Below are positions 1-8,675 of a stretch of DNA of 64,000 bases, one piece after another. Position 1 is the first letter of the stretch, and each line of letters begins with the position of its first letter. Where the stretch lies: contig NZ_JAAOIV010000002.1 in the NCBI RefSeq assembly GCF_011440275.1, positions 372,001-436,000 on the forward strand. The letters are read 5' to 3'. Source of the stretch: Metallococcus carri. Its GTDB lineage: Bacteria; Actinomycetota; Actinomycetes; Actinomycetales; Dermatophilaceae. The position numbers and the translations under genes are program-made. Below the pieces are notes generated by a model, which did not search any database, was not told the DNA's origin, and worked only from the letters and a program-made list of their open reading frames with translations.

Positions 1-442
1 CCTCGACGTCGGCATTCGCGTTGGACAGCAGTTGGCCGCTCGGGTGCCGGTGGTGCCAGGCGAGCGGCAGCCGCAGGTATTGCCGGGTCACCTCGCGGCG
101 GTAGGTCGCGTTGAGGTTGAAGAACGCCAGGCCCGCCGCGACCCGCCGCAGGATCACGCCAATCACGTTGAGCGCCACCACGATCGACAGCTCCCAGGCG
201 ATCGTCCACAGCTGGTCGTCGGTGACCCGGCGCGCGTTGACCGCCGGCGTGACCACCGTCGCGGTGAGGTGGCCGATGACGCGGGCGGTGTAGACGGTCA
301 TCACGCCGTAGAGCGCCGAGCCGATCACCGCGATCGCCAGCCAGCGCGGTTGCCGCCGGAAGCCGGTGGCGATGATCCGCGCACCCCGGCGAAGCGAGCC
401 GCCGGTCGGGGCGGAGGGGGTCGGCGGCATACGGCCCATCAT
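1..442 (-). CDS. ABC exporter, N-terminal part (cut by window edge)
   Basis: The minus-strand frame is open from an ATG ATG pair at 442-437 to the window edge, so only about the first 147 residues are visible. After a short Pro/Gly/Arg leader there is a hydrophobic segment (about residues 36-55), a second around residues 88-105, and then a stretch ending HPSGQLLSNANADVE. That ending is typical of the intracellular loop of exporter-type ABC transmembrane domains. A fused nucleotide-binding domain would lie outside the window. The gene is divergent from the TIGR03085-type gene, with about 70 bp between them. The substrate cannot be inferred. The family assignment is fairly secure; half-transporter versus permease-only is open. 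Confidence 0.75.
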   Translation of the reverse strand, partial: MMGRMPPTPSAPTGGSLRRGARIIATGFRRQPRWLAIAVIGSALYGVMTVYTARVIGHLTATVVTPAVNARRVTDDQLWTIAWELSIVVALNVIGVILRRVAAGLAFFNLNATYRREVTRQYLRLPLAWHHRHPSGQLLSNANADVE

Positions 443-510
443 GCCGGGACGTCCGCGGCGCGCTGCCCGGGGTGTACGCGGGTGCGGCGGGTGGGCCAAG
501 ATGTGCGGCT

Positions 511-1152
511 ATGGCCCGTTTTGCCCGCGCCGAACGCGACGCCCTCTGCGACACCTTCACCGCCGTCGGTCCCGACGCGCCGACCCTGTGCAAGGGCTGG
601 CAGACCCGCGACCTGGCCGCGCACCTGATCCTGCGCGAGCGGCGCCCGGACGCGGCGCTTGGCATGTTCCTCGCCCCGCTGGCCGGCCGGCTGGACAAGA
701 TCCAGTCCTCCTTCGCCCAGCGCCCGTTCGCGGAGCTCGTCGAGACCGTCCGGCAGGGACCGCCGCGCTGGAGCCCGTTCGCGCTGTCGCCGGTGGACGA
801 GGCCGGCAACCTGGTGGAGTTCTTCATCCACCACGAGGACGTGCTGCGCGCGCAGGAGGGGCGGCCGCGTCGCGAACTGTCCGAGGACGAGCAGAAGTCG
901 CTGTATGCCGCGCTGCCGCGGATCGCCCCGCTGGCGCTGCGCTCGGTGCGCACCGGGGTCGTCGCCGACTGCGGTGACTTCGGGCGGCAGCAATTGCGCG
1001 GCCCGAAGGATGACCACGGCAATGTGGTGATCATCGGTGCGCCCTCGGAGGTGCTGCTGGAGATCTACGGCCGCGGAGCACACGCGGACACCGAGCTCGA
1101 CGGCGCCGACCACGACGTGGCGGCATACCGGGAGACCGCCCGCGGCCTCTAA
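511..1152 (+). CDS. TIGR03085-type mycothiol-dependent maleylpyruvate isomerase-like protein
   Basis: This is a 213-residue protein opening [16 protein letters not shown], with the [13 protein letters not shown] stretch typical of the DinB/maleylpyruvate isomerase-like actinobacterial family. Family members carry a metal-binding helical bundle; a thiol-dependent transfer or detoxification role is known for relatives, but the substrate here is unknown. A longer frame opens at 472, but its first 13 residues are not family-like, so ATG 511 was preferred. The 3' end overlaps the convergent hisF by 4 bp, leaving no room for a terminator between them. Function is inferred from family resemblance only. 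Confidence 0.7.
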   Translation: MARFARAERDALCDTFTAVGPDAPTLCKGWQTRDLAAHLILRERRPDAALGMFLAPLAGRLDKIQSSFAQRPFAELVETVRQGPPRWSPFALSPVDEAGNLVEFFIHHEDVLRAQEGRPRRELSEDEQKSLYAALPRIAPLALRSVRTGVVADCGDFGRQQLRGPKDDHGNVVIIGAPSEVLLEIYGRGAHADTELDGADHDVAAYRETARGL

Positions 1153-1904
1153 CGGACCGGGTAGCCCGCCGCTCGCAGCGCGTCCTTGACCTGGGCGATG
1201 GTGAGCTGGCCGAAGTGGAAAACCGTCGCCGCCAGCACCGCATCGGCGCCCGCCTCGACCGCCGCGACGAAATCCTCGACCCGCCCGGCGCCACCGCTGG
1301 CGACGATCGGGATGTCCACCTCGCGGCGCACCGCCTCGATCAGCTCCAGGTCGAAGCCCTCGGCGGTGCCGTCGGCGTCCATGGAGTTGAGCAGGATCTC
1401 ACCGGCTCCGAGCTCGGCCGCCCGGGCGCACCAGCCGATCGCCTCCAGCCCCGCGGACTTGCGTCCACCGTGGGTGGTCACCTCGAAGCCGCCGCGGCCA
1501 TCGCGCCGCACGTCGGCACTGAGCACCAGCACCTGCGCGCCGAACCGCTCGCGGATCTCGCCGATGACCTCGGGGCGGTGGATGGCGCCGGTGTTGATGC
1601 CGACCTTGTCCGCGCCCGCGCGCAGCAGCCGGTCCACGTCCTGCACCGAGCGCACGCCGCCACCGACGGTGAGCGGGATGAAGACCTGCTCGGCGGTCTG
1701 CCCGACGACGTCATAGGTGGTGTCCCGGCCGGCGAAACTCGCGGTGACGTCGAGGAAGGTGAGCTCGTCGGCACCCTGCTCGTCATAGGTCGTGGCCAGC
1801 TCCACCGGGTCGCCGGCGTCGCGCAGGTTGTCGAAGTTCACGCCCTTCACCACGCGCCCGGCATCGACGTCCAGACACGGGATCACGCGCACCGCCACAG
1901 TCAC
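1149..1904 (-). CDS. hisF: Imidazole glycerol phosphate synthase cyclase subunit HisF
   Basis: HisF is the cyclase half of the HisFH complex. It converts PRFAR plus ammonia (delivered by HisH) to imidazole glycerol phosphate and AICAR in histidine synthesis. The 251-residue (beta/alpha)8 barrel has the usual length. The two catalytic aspartates are visible: D12 in IPCLDVD and D131 in VLSADV. Phosphate-binding glycines appear in TVGGGV and VASGGAG. The start is a GTG read as [10 protein letters not shown]. hisH and hisA are not adjacent; hisG and hisE lie 1 kb upstream on the same strand, separated by a plus-strand kinase gene, so the his genes form a broken cluster. Confidence 0.95.
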   Translation of the reverse strand: MTVAVRVIPCLDVDAGRVVKGVNFDNLRDAGDPVELATTYDEQGADELTFLDVTASFAGRDTTYDVVGQTAEQVFIPLTVGGGVRSVQDVDRLLRAGADKVGINTGAIHRPEVIGEIRERFGAQVLVLSADVRRDGRGGFEVTTHGGRKSAGLEAIGWCARAAELGAGEILLNSMDADGTAEGFDLELIEAVRREVDIPIVASGGAGRVEDFVAAVEAGADAVLAATVFHFGQLTIAQVKDALRAAGYPVR

Positions 1905-1921
1905 GCACGGCAGCCTAATCT

Positions 1922-2464
1922 GTGCCCGTGCTCTCCCCAGTCGACCGGGTCGTCCGCCGCGCGGTCATGGTGCCGCCGCGGCCGACCCCCGTGCTCGTCG
2001 GCATCGACGGCCGTGCGGGCGCCGGCAAGACGACCCTCGCCGGCCTGGTCGCCAAGCGCCTGCACGCGCAGGTCGTCCACCTGGACGAGCTGTATGACGG
2101 GTGGTCCGGTGGCGCTGCCGGCAACCGACTGCTGGTCAAGCGGGTGTTGCGGCCGCTCGCCCGGGGCGAGCACGCGGCATACCCCGTCTTTGATTGGGAG
2201 ACAGGCGAATACGCGTCACGCCGACGGGTCGAGCCCGCGGTGTATGTCGTGGTCGAAGGAGTGTTCTCGACCATCCGCGCGGCCCGCGATCTGCTCGACG
2301 TGCGGGTCTGGCTGGAGGTGCCGGCTCCGCTGCGGCGGGAGCGGGCGCTGGCCAGGGACGGCGACGGCTTCGCGCCGCACTGGGACGCGTGGGCTCGTCA
2401 GGAGGACGAGCTCTTCGGGCCGGACCGGCCGTGGGAGCACGCCCACGAGGTGATCGAGGGTTAG
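1922..2464 (+). CDS. P-loop kinase, uridine kinase-like
   Basis: This 180-residue P-loop protein has a Walker A motif GRAGAGKT at about residues 30-37 and a VVEGVFS strand followed by a [19 protein letters not shown] segment, the layout of small uridine/phosphoribulokinase-like NMP kinases. HLDELYDGW after the first helix resembles the acceptor loop that binds the substrate hydroxyl. The start is GTG 1922, only 17 bp from the divergent hisF start, so the two promoters must overlap. The 3' end overlaps the convergent PH-domain gene by 4 bp. The true substrate, nucleoside or other small molecule, is not known. Confidence 0.7.
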   Translation: MPVLSPVDRVVRRAVMVPPRPTPVLVGIDGRAGAGKTTLAGLVAKRLHAQVVHLDELYDGWSGGAAGNRLLVKRVLRPLARGEHAAYPVFDWETGEYASRRRVEPAVYVVVEGVFSTIRAARDLLDVRVWLEVPAPLRRERALARDGDGFAPHWDAWARQEDELFGPDRPWEHAHEVIEG

Positions 2465-2901
2465 TCCCGGTCGGAGCTGCTGTGCGCCTCGACCAGCGCC
2501 GCGAGCCGCTGTGCCTCACGCACGGCATACTCCCCGTCCGCGCGCTGCACGCCCATGACCGCCAGCTGCTCGGTGTCGGCCAGGTCGAGCAGCAGCCACG
2601 GCGGCCCGCCCCCGAACTGCACGTCGAGGATCTCGGCCCACTCCAGCTCGCGGGTGACGAGCAGGTTGTGCACGACCAGGCCGCGCTCGCTCGGCACCGC
2701 GCGCACCCGGGCGAACCGGCTGAGCACGGCAGCGATCAGCAGGCCGAAGATCACGAAGGCGAGCTGGTTGGCCACGCCGCCCTTGTCGCGCGGCATGACG
2801 AAGCCGAGCACCGTGAAGCAGATCACGATGAGCACCGCGGCGCCCCACGCGACATAGCGGCCGCGGCGAGGGCGGAAGACCGCGTAGGGCTGGCCGGTCA
2901 T
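2461..2901 (-). CDS. PH-domain-type small membrane protein
   Basis: This 146-residue protein has two predicted membrane helices (about residues 17-37 and 44-62) followed by a cytoplasmic domain resembling the bacterial PH (bPH) domain, with [13 protein letters not shown] and an [10 protein letters not shown] strand. Such proteins are common next to hisG/hisE in actinobacteria, but no biochemical role is established. The ATG at 2901 overlaps the hisG stop as ATGA, so translational coupling to hisG is likely. An alternative start 9 bp upstream would lie inside hisG and is less likely. Its stop overlaps the end of the convergent kinase gene. Confidence 0.7.
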   Translation of the reverse strand: MTGQPYAVFRPRRGRYVAWGAAVLIVICFTVLGFVMPRDKGGVANQLAFVIFGLLIAAVLSRFARVRAVPSERGLVVHNLLVTRELEWAEILDVQFGGGPPWLLLDLADTEQLAVMGVQRADGEYAVREAQRLAALVEAHSSSDRD

Positions 2902-3743
2902 AGCCGGCACGCCGCGATCTCGGTGACGAGGATGGCGCGGGCGCCGACCTCGTAGAGCTCGTCCATCACCTGGTTGGTGCGACTGCGCGGCACCATCGCC
3001 CGCACGGCGACATAGCCGCGGTCGTGCAGCGGCGACACGGTCGGCGACTCCAATCCGGGGGTGAGGGCGCAGGCCTGTTCGACCAATTCGACGCGGATGT
3101 CGTAGTCCATCATCACGTAGCGCCGTGCGGTCAGCACGCCGGTCAGCCGACGCACCAGCACATCGACCGCCGGGTTGTCGCCACCGCCAGAGGGGCGGAT
3201 CAGCACCGCCTCGGACTGCAGGATCGGGTCGCCGAAGACCGCGAGCCCGGCATTGCGCAAGGTGGTGCCGGTCTCCACCACATCCGCGATCACGTCGGCG
3301 ACGCCGAGCGTCACCGCTGTCTCCACCGCACCGTCGAGCCGCACCACCTCGGCGTCGATTCCCTTGTCCGACAGGTCATTTCGCACCAACCCGAGGAAGC
3401 TGGTCGCAACCCGCCGGCCACCCAGGTCGGCGACGGACGACGCGACGCCCGGCGGTCCGGCATACCGGAAAGTCGAGGCACCGAAGCCGAGCTGCAGCAC
3501 CTCACGGGCCTCCGCACCGGAGTCCAGGAGCAGGTCGCGGCCGGTGATGCCGACCTCGAGGGTGCCGGACCCGACATACAGCGCGATATCGCGCGGGCGC
3601 AGGAAGAACAGCTCGACGTCATTGTCCTGGTCGACGACGACGAGCTCCTTGGACTCGCGGCGACCGCGATAACCGGCCTCGCGCATCATCTCGGCGGCCG
3701 ACTCGGCCAGGGCGCCCTTGTTGGGCATGGCGACACGCAGCAT
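2898..3743 (-). CDS. hisG: ATP phosphoribosyltransferase HisG (long form)
   Basis: HisG catalyses the first, feedback-regulated step of histidine synthesis, condensing ATP with PRPP. The 281-residue protein starts [10 protein letters not shown] at 3743; the longer frame reading into the hisE region was rejected because those residues are not family-like. It carries the catalytic domain with [12 protein letters not shown], the PRPP-binding loop, and a C-terminal domain ending in the ACT-like histidine-binding region, so it is the hexameric long form that does not need HisZ. It follows hisE by 7 bp and overlaps the downstream PH-domain gene by ATGA. Confidence 0.95.
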   Translation of the reverse strand: MLRVAMPNKGALAESAAEMMREAGYRGRRESKELVVVDQDNDVELFFLRPRDIALYVGSGTLEVGITGRDLLLDSGAEAREVLQLGFGASTFRYAGPPGVASSVADLGGRRVATSFLGLVRNDLSDKGIDAEVVRLDGAVETAVTLGVADVIADVVETGTTLRNAGLAVFGDPILQSEAVLIRPSGGGDNPAVDVLVRRLTGVLTARRYVMMDYDIRVELVEQACALTPGLESPTVSPLHDRGYVAVRAMVPRSRTNQVMDELYEVGARAILVTEIAACRL

Positions 3744-3750
3744 GGTTCTC

Positions 3751-4014
3751 CTACAGGTGGGCGTAGACGTCGTCGAGGTCGATGCCGCGCGCAAGCATCA
3801 GCACCTGCAGGTGGTAGAGCAGCTGGCTGATCTCCTCGGCGGTGCGGTCAGTGCCCTCATGCTCGGCGGCCATCCACACCTCGGCGGCCTCCTCGACGAT
3901 CTTCTTGCCGATCGCGTGGACGCCGGCGTCGAGTTCGGCGACCGTGCCCGATCCCTCGGGACGGTCGGCGGCCTTGCGGCCGAGCTCGGCCCACAGCTGC
4001 TCGAAGGTCTTCAC
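3751..4014 (-). CDS. hisE: Phosphoribosyl-ATP pyrophosphohydrolase HisE
   Basis: HisE hydrolyses phosphoribosyl-ATP to phosphoribosyl-AMP, the second step of the histidine pathway. The 87-residue protein has the all-alpha MazG-like fold signature: [14 protein letters not shown], with the metal-binding acidic residues, and [15 protein letters not shown]. It is a stand-alone form, not fused to HisI, as usual in actinobacteria. It is followed after 7 bp by hisG. The 91 bp upstream, to the end of the riboflavin transporter gene, holds no obvious terminator, so read-through from the rib operon into hisEG is possible. Confidence 0.95.
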   Translation of the reverse strand: MKTFEQLWAELGRKAADRPEGSGTVAELDAGVHAIGKKIVEEAAEVWMAAEHEGTDRTAEEISQLLYHLQVLMLARGIDLDDVYAHL

Positions 4015-4105
4015 GGCAGGTCACGATACTTGTGGCCGTATGCCGACCCGCCGCCCCGTTCGCGGTGCGGACCGGTGCCGCGCCCCGATCCAGGCGCGGC
4101 CAGGC

Positions 4106-4843
4106 TCAGACCGGCTGGGGTTCGGCGCCCCGGGCCGCGCGGGTGACCTTGACCCACTGCCAGAAGCCGTAGAGCACGAACAGGCCGTAGAAGATGTACA
4201 TCACCGCGGTGGGGACATAGCCGGTCGCGAAGCCCATCGGCACACCGACCAGGTCGACCGCGATCCAGCACAGCCAGAACTCGTTCCAGCCGCGGGCCAT
4301 CGCGTAGGTCGCGACCATCGAGCCGACGAAGACCCAGGCGTCACACCAGAAGAACCACCACTGCGGCGTCCAATACGGGTTGGGGGCGAGGTTGGTGAGC
4401 CAGACGAAGACCTGGTGGGCCACGACGGTGAGCACGAGCCAGGCGCCCGCCATCGCGAGCCGCTCGGTGGTGGTGGCCCAGCGCGGCGTGATCGCCGGCG
4501 CGTTCGCCGAGCGGCGCTTCTTGTGCTCATACCAGCGCCACCAGCCGTAGACCGAGGTCAAGAAGAGGAAGACCTGCCGGCCGGACTGGCCGAAAAGCGG
4601 GATGCGCGAGTCGGCACCGAAGGCCGCGCCGATGTAGACGAAGAACAGCATCACGTTGGCGACGATGCCGACCGGCCAGGCGATGACCTTGCGCTTCATG
4701 CCGAACCACGCAGAGGCGACGCCGATCAGCACGCCGACGAGCTCGAGCCAGTGCAACTGGTATTTCCCGATCGGCAGGGCGGCGTCGATGATGCGCTGGA
4801 AGATATTGGTGTCGCCTTGGGCGGCGGCGGCCAGGGTGAGCAT
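4106..4843 (-). CDS. ribM: PnuC-family riboflavin transporter, RibM (PnuX) type
   Basis: This 245-residue membrane protein has about seven hydrophobic segments and PnuC-family hallmarks: an aromatic GWWRWYEHKKRR loop, WNEFWLCWIAVDL and MYIFYGLFVLYGFWQW. PnuC proteins facilitate diffusion of vitamins that are trapped by phosphorylation. The nicotinamide riboside and riboflavin subtypes are hard to tell apart by sequence, but this gene is the last member of a ribD-ribE-ribBA-ribH operon behind an FMN riboswitch. The RibM/PnuX riboflavin transporters of Corynebacterium glutamicum and Streptomyces davaonensis sit in this setting. Riboflavin specificity is therefore an inference from context. The start at 4843 has a good AAGGA site, 24 bp after ribH. 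Confidence 0.8.
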   Translation of the reverse strand: MLTLAAAAQGDTNIFQRIIDAALPIGKYQLHWLELVGVLIGVASAWFGMKRKVIAWPVGIVANVMLFFVYIGAAFGADSRIPLFGQSGRQVFLFLTSVYGWWRWYEHKKRRSANAPAITPRWATTTERLAMAGAWLVLTVVAHQVFVWLTNLAPNPYWTPQWWFFWCDAWVFVGSMVATYAMARGWNEFWLCWIAVDLVGVPMGFATGYVPTAVMYIFYGLFVLYGFWQWVKVTRAARGAEPQPV

Positions 4844-4867
4844 CGGTGATGTCCTTCGTGCGGTGGG

Positions 4868-5341
4868 TCAGCGGACAGCGAGTTGGGCGAGGGTGCGGGC
4901 GGTGCTGATCGCGGCGAGGGCGGCCTCGTGGCCCTTGTCCTCGCTCGACCCCGGCAGACCGGCGCGGTCGAGCGCCTGGTCGTCGGTGTCACAGGTCAAC
5001 ACCCCGAAGCCGACCGGTATGCCGGTCGTGGTCGCCACGGTCGTCAGCCCGAGGGTGGCGGCCTGGCAGACATAGTCGAAATGCGGTGTGCCGCCACGGA
5101 TCACGACGCCGAGGGCGACGACCGCGTGGTGGTCGCGCGCGAGCCGGGCGGCCGCGACGGGCAGCTCGAAACTGCCCGGCACCCGCACCAGGGTCGGGTC
5201 GGTGACACCGGCCTCGTCGAGCGCCCGCTGGGCGCCGGCGATCAGGCCGTTCATCACAGTGTCATGCCAGGACGAGGCGACGATCGCGACGCGCAGGCCG
5301 TGGCCGTCGACGGTGATCGTGGGGGCTCCATGCCCGCTCAT
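4868..5341 (-). CDS. ribH: 6,7-dimethyl-8-ribityllumazine synthase RibH
   Basis: RibH condenses 5-amino-6-ribitylaminouracil with 3,4-dihydroxy-2-butanone 4-phosphate to make lumazine, the penultimate step of riboflavin synthesis, usually as an icosahedral or pentameric assembly. The 157-residue protein shows [25 protein letters not shown] and the IPVGFGVLT strand. The true start is ATG 5341 (MSGHGAP), overlapping the ribBA stop as ATGA; the longer open frame upstream runs inside ribBA and was rejected. Coupled translation with RibBA fits stoichiometric expression of the pathway. Confidence 0.95.
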   Translation of the reverse strand: MSGHGAPTITVDGHGLRVAIVASSWHDTVMNGLIAGAQRALDEAGVTDPTLVRVPGSFELPVAAARLARDHHAVVALGVVIRGGTPHFDYVCQAATLGLTTVATTTGIPVGFGVLTCDTDDQALDRAGLPGSSEDKGHEAALAAISTARTLAQLAVR

Positions 5342-6657
5342 GCGGTTGCTCCTTGCAGGTGATCGTGGGGCAGGTCGTGCCCCATCCGGTCTCGTTTGGC
5401 GCGCAGATAGTCGACATTGTCGGCGGTGGGGCGGGTGACCAGCGGTTGCACGCTGATCACCTCGATTCCCCTGTCGCGCAGGCTGTTTCGCTTGTCGGGG
5501 TTGTTGGACAGCAGGTGGATCTCGGTCGCTGCGAGATCGTGCAGGATGGCCGCGGCCGGGGTGTAGTCGCGGGCGTCGATCGGCAGGCCGAGCGCGACCT
5601 GGGCATCGACGGTGTCGCAGCCGGTGTCCTGGGCGGCATAGGCGGCGAGCTTGCTGAGCAGACCCACTCCCCTGCCCTCGTGCCCGCGCAGGTAGACCAC
5701 CGCGCCGCCGTCGCTCGCGACCTGGGCGAGGGCCTGGTCGAGCTGCGCCCCGCAGTCGCAGCGCAACGAGCCGAGAGCGTCTCCGGTGAGGCACTCGCTG
5801 TGCACCCGCACGAGCGGTGCGTCACCGAGGCCGCGCGGCGAGACGAGCGCGAGGTGCTCGTCGCCGGTGAGCCGGTCGCGGTAACCGATCGCCTCGAACC
5901 GGCCGTGAGCGGTGGGCACGCTGGTGACGGCGACCCGCTCGACCCGGTCGTGCCGCTGGCGATGCTCGACGAGAGCGGCGATCGTGATCACCGGAATGCC
6001 TTCTCGCGCAGCGAGATCCGCGACATCGTCGCGCCGCATCATGCTGCCGTCGTCGTGCACGAGCTCACCGATGACACCGACCGGCGCGAGCCCGGCGAGA
6101 CGGCACAGGTCGACCGTGGCCTCGGTGTGGCCGCGGCGTTCCAGCACGCCCCCGGGCCTGGCGCGCAACGGGATCAGGTGACCCGGACGCACCAGGTCGG
6201 CGGCGGTGGCCGTGGGGTCGGCCAGCACCTGCGCGGTGCGCGCGCGGTCGGCGGCGGAGATGCCGGTGGTCACCCCGGCGGCCGCGTCCACCGACACGGT
6301 GTATGCCGTCCGCAGCGGGTCGGCGTTGTCGGTCACCATCAGCGGCAGCTGCAATTCATCGGCCCGCTCGGCCGTCATCGGGGCGCACAGATAGCCCGAG
6401 GTATGCCGGATCGTCCAGCCGACCCATTCGGTGCTCAGCGTCTGCGCGGCGAGCACCACATCGCCTTCGTTCTCGCGGTCGAGGTCGTCGGTGACCAGCA
6501 CCGGGTGGCCGGCCCGCAGGGCGTCGAGCGCTTCGGCGATCGTCGCGCCGGCCGGCTCGTCGGATCGCCCCTCACGGGCGCTCTCCGGTGCGCGCTCCGG
6601 CGCGCCCATCGGCCCGCGCTCCGGCCCGCTCTCCGGCCCGCGCTCCGGCGCGCTCAT
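5338..6657 (-). CDS. ribBA: Bifunctional GTP cyclohydrolase II / DHBP synthase RibBA
   Basis: This 439-residue bifunctional enzyme supplies both precursors of lumazine. The N-terminal DHBP synthase domain has the acidic motif [10 protein letters not shown] and GHTEATVDL. The C-terminal GTP cyclohydrolase II domain has the zinc cysteines in [18 protein letters not shown] and [11 protein letters not shown]. The start at 6657 overlaps the ribE stop as ATGA. The first 35 residues are a low-complexity tail built from near-tandem Glu-Arg-Gly-Pro and Ala-Pro-Glu repeats, produced by repeated CGCTCCGGCCCG-like DNA; family members normally begin close to the DHBP domain. Activity should be unaffected because all catalytic motifs are intact. 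Confidence 0.95.
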   Translation of the reverse strand: MSAPERGPESGPERGPMGAPERAPESAREGRSDEPAGATIAEALDALRAGHPVLVTDDLDRENEGDVVLAAQTLSTEWVGWTIRHTSGYLCAPMTAERADELQLPLMVTDNADPLRTAYTVSVDAAAGVTTGISAADRARTAQVLADPTATAADLVRPGHLIPLRARPGGVLERRGHTEATVDLCRLAGLAPVGVIGELVHDDGSMMRRDDVADLAAREGIPVITIAALVEHRQRHDRVERVAVTSVPTAHGRFEAIGYRDRLTGDEHLALVSPRGLGDAPLVRVHSECLTGDALGSLRCDCGAQLDQALAQVASDGGAVVYLRGHEGRGVGLLSKLAAYAAQDTGCDTVDAQVALGLPIDARDYTPAAAILHDLAATEIHLLSNNPDKRNSLRDRGIEVISVQPLVTRPTADNVDYLRAKRDRMGHDLPHDHLQGATA

Positions 6658-7256
6658 CGGGTCGCTCCTGCGGTCGCGAGCAGCCGCTCGGCATATTTGG
6701 CGAGCACATCGGTCTCGAGGTTGACGACTGCGCCAACTCCCTTGTCTCCCAACGCAGTCAGCCGCAAGGTGGTCGGGATGAGCCCCACCGTGAAGGCCTC
6801 GTCGGTCACGCCGGTGACGGTGAGCGAGATCCCGTCGACGGTGATCGAGCCCTTCTCCACGATGTAGCGCAGCAGGTCCGCCGGGGCAGCGAATTCCACC
6901 TCGGTCCAGTGCTCGGTCGGGGTGACCCGGCGGATCCGACCGGTGCCGTCGACATGGCCCTGCACGATGTGCCCGTCGAACCGGCCGCTCGCCGGCATCG
7001 CCCGCTCGAGGTTGACCCGGTCGCCGGGTCGCAACCCACCGAGCGAGGTGCGGCGCAGGGTTTCGGCCATCAGGTCGACGGTGAAACCCGTCGCGGTGAA
7101 ATCGGTGACCGTGACGCAGACGCCGTCGACCGCGACCGAAGCGCCGTGGGCGATGCCGTCCAGCACGGCGTGCGCCTGCACGGACAGCACGGCCGAGTCG
7201 CCGGTCTGCCGCAACCGGGTGATGACCCCGGTCTCCTGGACGATTCCGGTGAACAT
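6654..7256 (-). CDS. ribE: Riboflavin synthase alpha subunit RibE
   Basis: RibE dismutates two lumazine molecules to riboflavin plus ribitylaminouracil. The 200-residue protein has the expected internal duplication: MFTGIVQETG opens the first lumazine-binding barrel and FDGHIVQGHVDGTG opens the second at about residue 93. The start codon overlaps the ribD stop as TGATG, and the stop overlaps the ribBA start as ATGA. It is the second gene after the FMN riboswitch. In some naming schemes this gene is ribC. Confidence 0.95.
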   Translation of the reverse strand: MFTGIVQETGVITRLRQTGDSAVLSVQAHAVLDGIAHGASVAVDGVCVTVTDFTATGFTVDLMAETLRRTSLGGLRPGDRVNLERAMPASGRFDGHIVQGHVDGTGRIRRVTPTEHWTEVEFAAPADLLRYIVEKGSITVDGISLTVTGVTDEAFTVGLIPTTLRLTALGDKGVGAVVNLETDVLAKYAERLLATAGATR

Positions 7257-8269
7257 CAGGGGTTCTCCTTCCGTCGGAGGGTGAGACGGGCGTCATCGCC
7301 GACCTGGCTCACCGAGGTGAGCTGCCAGCGGGAGGCCGCGTCGATGGTGTCGATGCCGAGGTCGCCGACAACCGCCGGTCCAGCACCGAGCAGGACAGGG
7401 GCGACATACGCGACGATCTCGTCGACACAGTCGGCGCGCACGAAGGCCGCGGCGAGCGTCGGGCCGCCTTCGAGCAGCAGATGGTGGATGCCGCGTTCGT
7501 GCAGGTGAGTCAGCACCACGCTGGGGTCATGCGACGACACCTGCAGCGTCTCGGACGAATCGTCGAAAACCTTTGCGGCCGAGTCGATTTCGCGATTCCC
7601 CACCACCACGCGCAAGGGTTGCCGGTCGCTCGGACCGCTCGCCGGACGGGCGGTCAGCGCGGGATCGTCGGCGACGACCGTCGCGGTGCCGACCGCGATT
7701 GCGCCCACCCGATGGCGCAGCTCGTGCACCTCCGCGCGGGCGCCGGCCCCGGTGATCCACCGGCTGGAGCCGTCCCGTGCGGCGACCCGTCCGTCGAGGG
7801 TGGCGGCGAGCTTCCAGGTGACGAACGGCCGGCCGACGCGCACGGCATACGTCCAGGTGCGATTCAGCTCGGTGCACTCGGCAGCCAGCACGCCCTCGTC
7901 GACGCGAACTCCGGCAGCACGCAACCGGTCGGCGCCTCCGGCCGCGATCGGATTGGGGTCGGTCGCGCCGATCACGACACGCGCGATGCCGGCCGCCAGC
8001 AGCGCCTCGGTGCATGGGCCGGTGCGTCCGGTGTGCGCGCAGGGCTCGAGGGTGACATAGGCGGTGGCGCCGCGGGTCGTGCCCGCCGCGCGCAGGGCCG
8101 CGACCTCGGCGTGGTCGGTGCCCGCGCCCTGGTGGAATCCCTCGCCGGCGAGTTCGCCGTCGCGCACGATCACACAACCGACGCGCGGGTTGACGTCGGC
8201 GACCGGACCACGAGCGGCCAGCGTCAGGGCAGCACGCATCCACTGCTGGTCCTGCTGGGCTGAGGTCAC
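7256..8269 (-). CDS. ribD: Riboflavin deaminase/reductase RibD
   Basis: RibD deaminates diaminohydroxyphosphoribosylaminopyrimidine and then reduces the ribosyl side chain. The deaminase domain has the zinc motifs HAEVAAL and PCAHTGRTGPC; the reductase domain has VGRPFVTWKLAATLDGRV and LLLEGGPTL. The open frame runs back to 8452, into the riboswitch, but those residues are not family-like. GTG 8269 (reading VTSAQQDQQWMRAAL) has a GGAAGGA sequence upstream and was chosen, giving 337 residues. It is the first gene of the rib operon. Confidence 0.93.
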   Translation of the reverse strand: MTSAQQDQQWMRAALTLAARGPVADVNPRVGCVIVRDGELAGEGFHQGAGTDHAEVAALRAAGTTRGATAYVTLEPCAHTGRTGPCTEALLAAGIARVVIGATDPNPIAAGGADRLRAAGVRVDEGVLAAECTELNRTWTYAVRVGRPFVTWKLAATLDGRVAARDGSSRWITGAGARAEVHELRHRVGAIAVGTATVVADDPALTARPASGPSDRQPLRVVVGNREIDSAAKVFDDSSETLQVSSHDPSVVLTHLHERGIHHLLLEGGPTLAAAFVRADCVDEIVAYVAPVLLGAGPAVVGDLGIDTIDAASRWQLTSVSQVGDDARLTLRRKENP

Positions 8270-8402
8270 CTGCCCGTTCCTTCCCGGTCGTCCGTGGTGC
8301 GGACTGTCGTCCGCCTGCGGACTCCGGGGTGACGAGCAGCGCGGGTCTGCCGTCACGGCATACCCGTCGCCGGGCCGACCATTGACATGGCCTGCCCGCG
8401 TG

Positions 8403-8532
8403 CGCCTCCCATCCGGACTTTCACCGTCGGTCCTGGAGTTCCACCAGGTCAACCGCTTCGACGGGGTTACCCCATCGGCACGGGTCGCGGACTGTCACCG
8501 CCGGCTCAGAGTTTCACTGACCCCGGAGCACG
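8403..8532 (-). promoter_or_regulatory. FMN riboswitch controlling the rib operon
   Basis: Read on the minus strand, the region carries the conserved FMN aptamer blocks in order: GGGGTCAGTGAAACTCTGAG, a GCCGGCGGTGACAGTCCGCG arm, a CTGGTGGAACTCCAGGACCG arm, then CGACGGTGAAAGTCCGGATG and GGGAGG. This six-stem junction binds FMN. About 130 bases separate it from the ribD start and contain a GTCCGC...GCGGAC hairpin, which could be the expression platform (terminator or ribosome-site sequestering; not decidable by eye). High FMN should switch off synthesis and the linked RibM transporter together. Confidence 0.95.
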
Positions 8533-8675
8533 TTCGACTCGATGATAGACCGCCCGCGCGGCGGCCTCGACGCGCTCCCGGGAAATCGCCCTGCGTCGCC
8601 GGCTGTGATCTCGATCTCCCGACCACGCCGGACCCCCGGGGTCAGTGCGCGGCGAACTCGTCGCGCTAAGTCCGG

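Noticed and set aside
7256-8452. RibD start at 8452
   Set aside because: This start lies inside the FMN aptamer and the added residues do not match the family.
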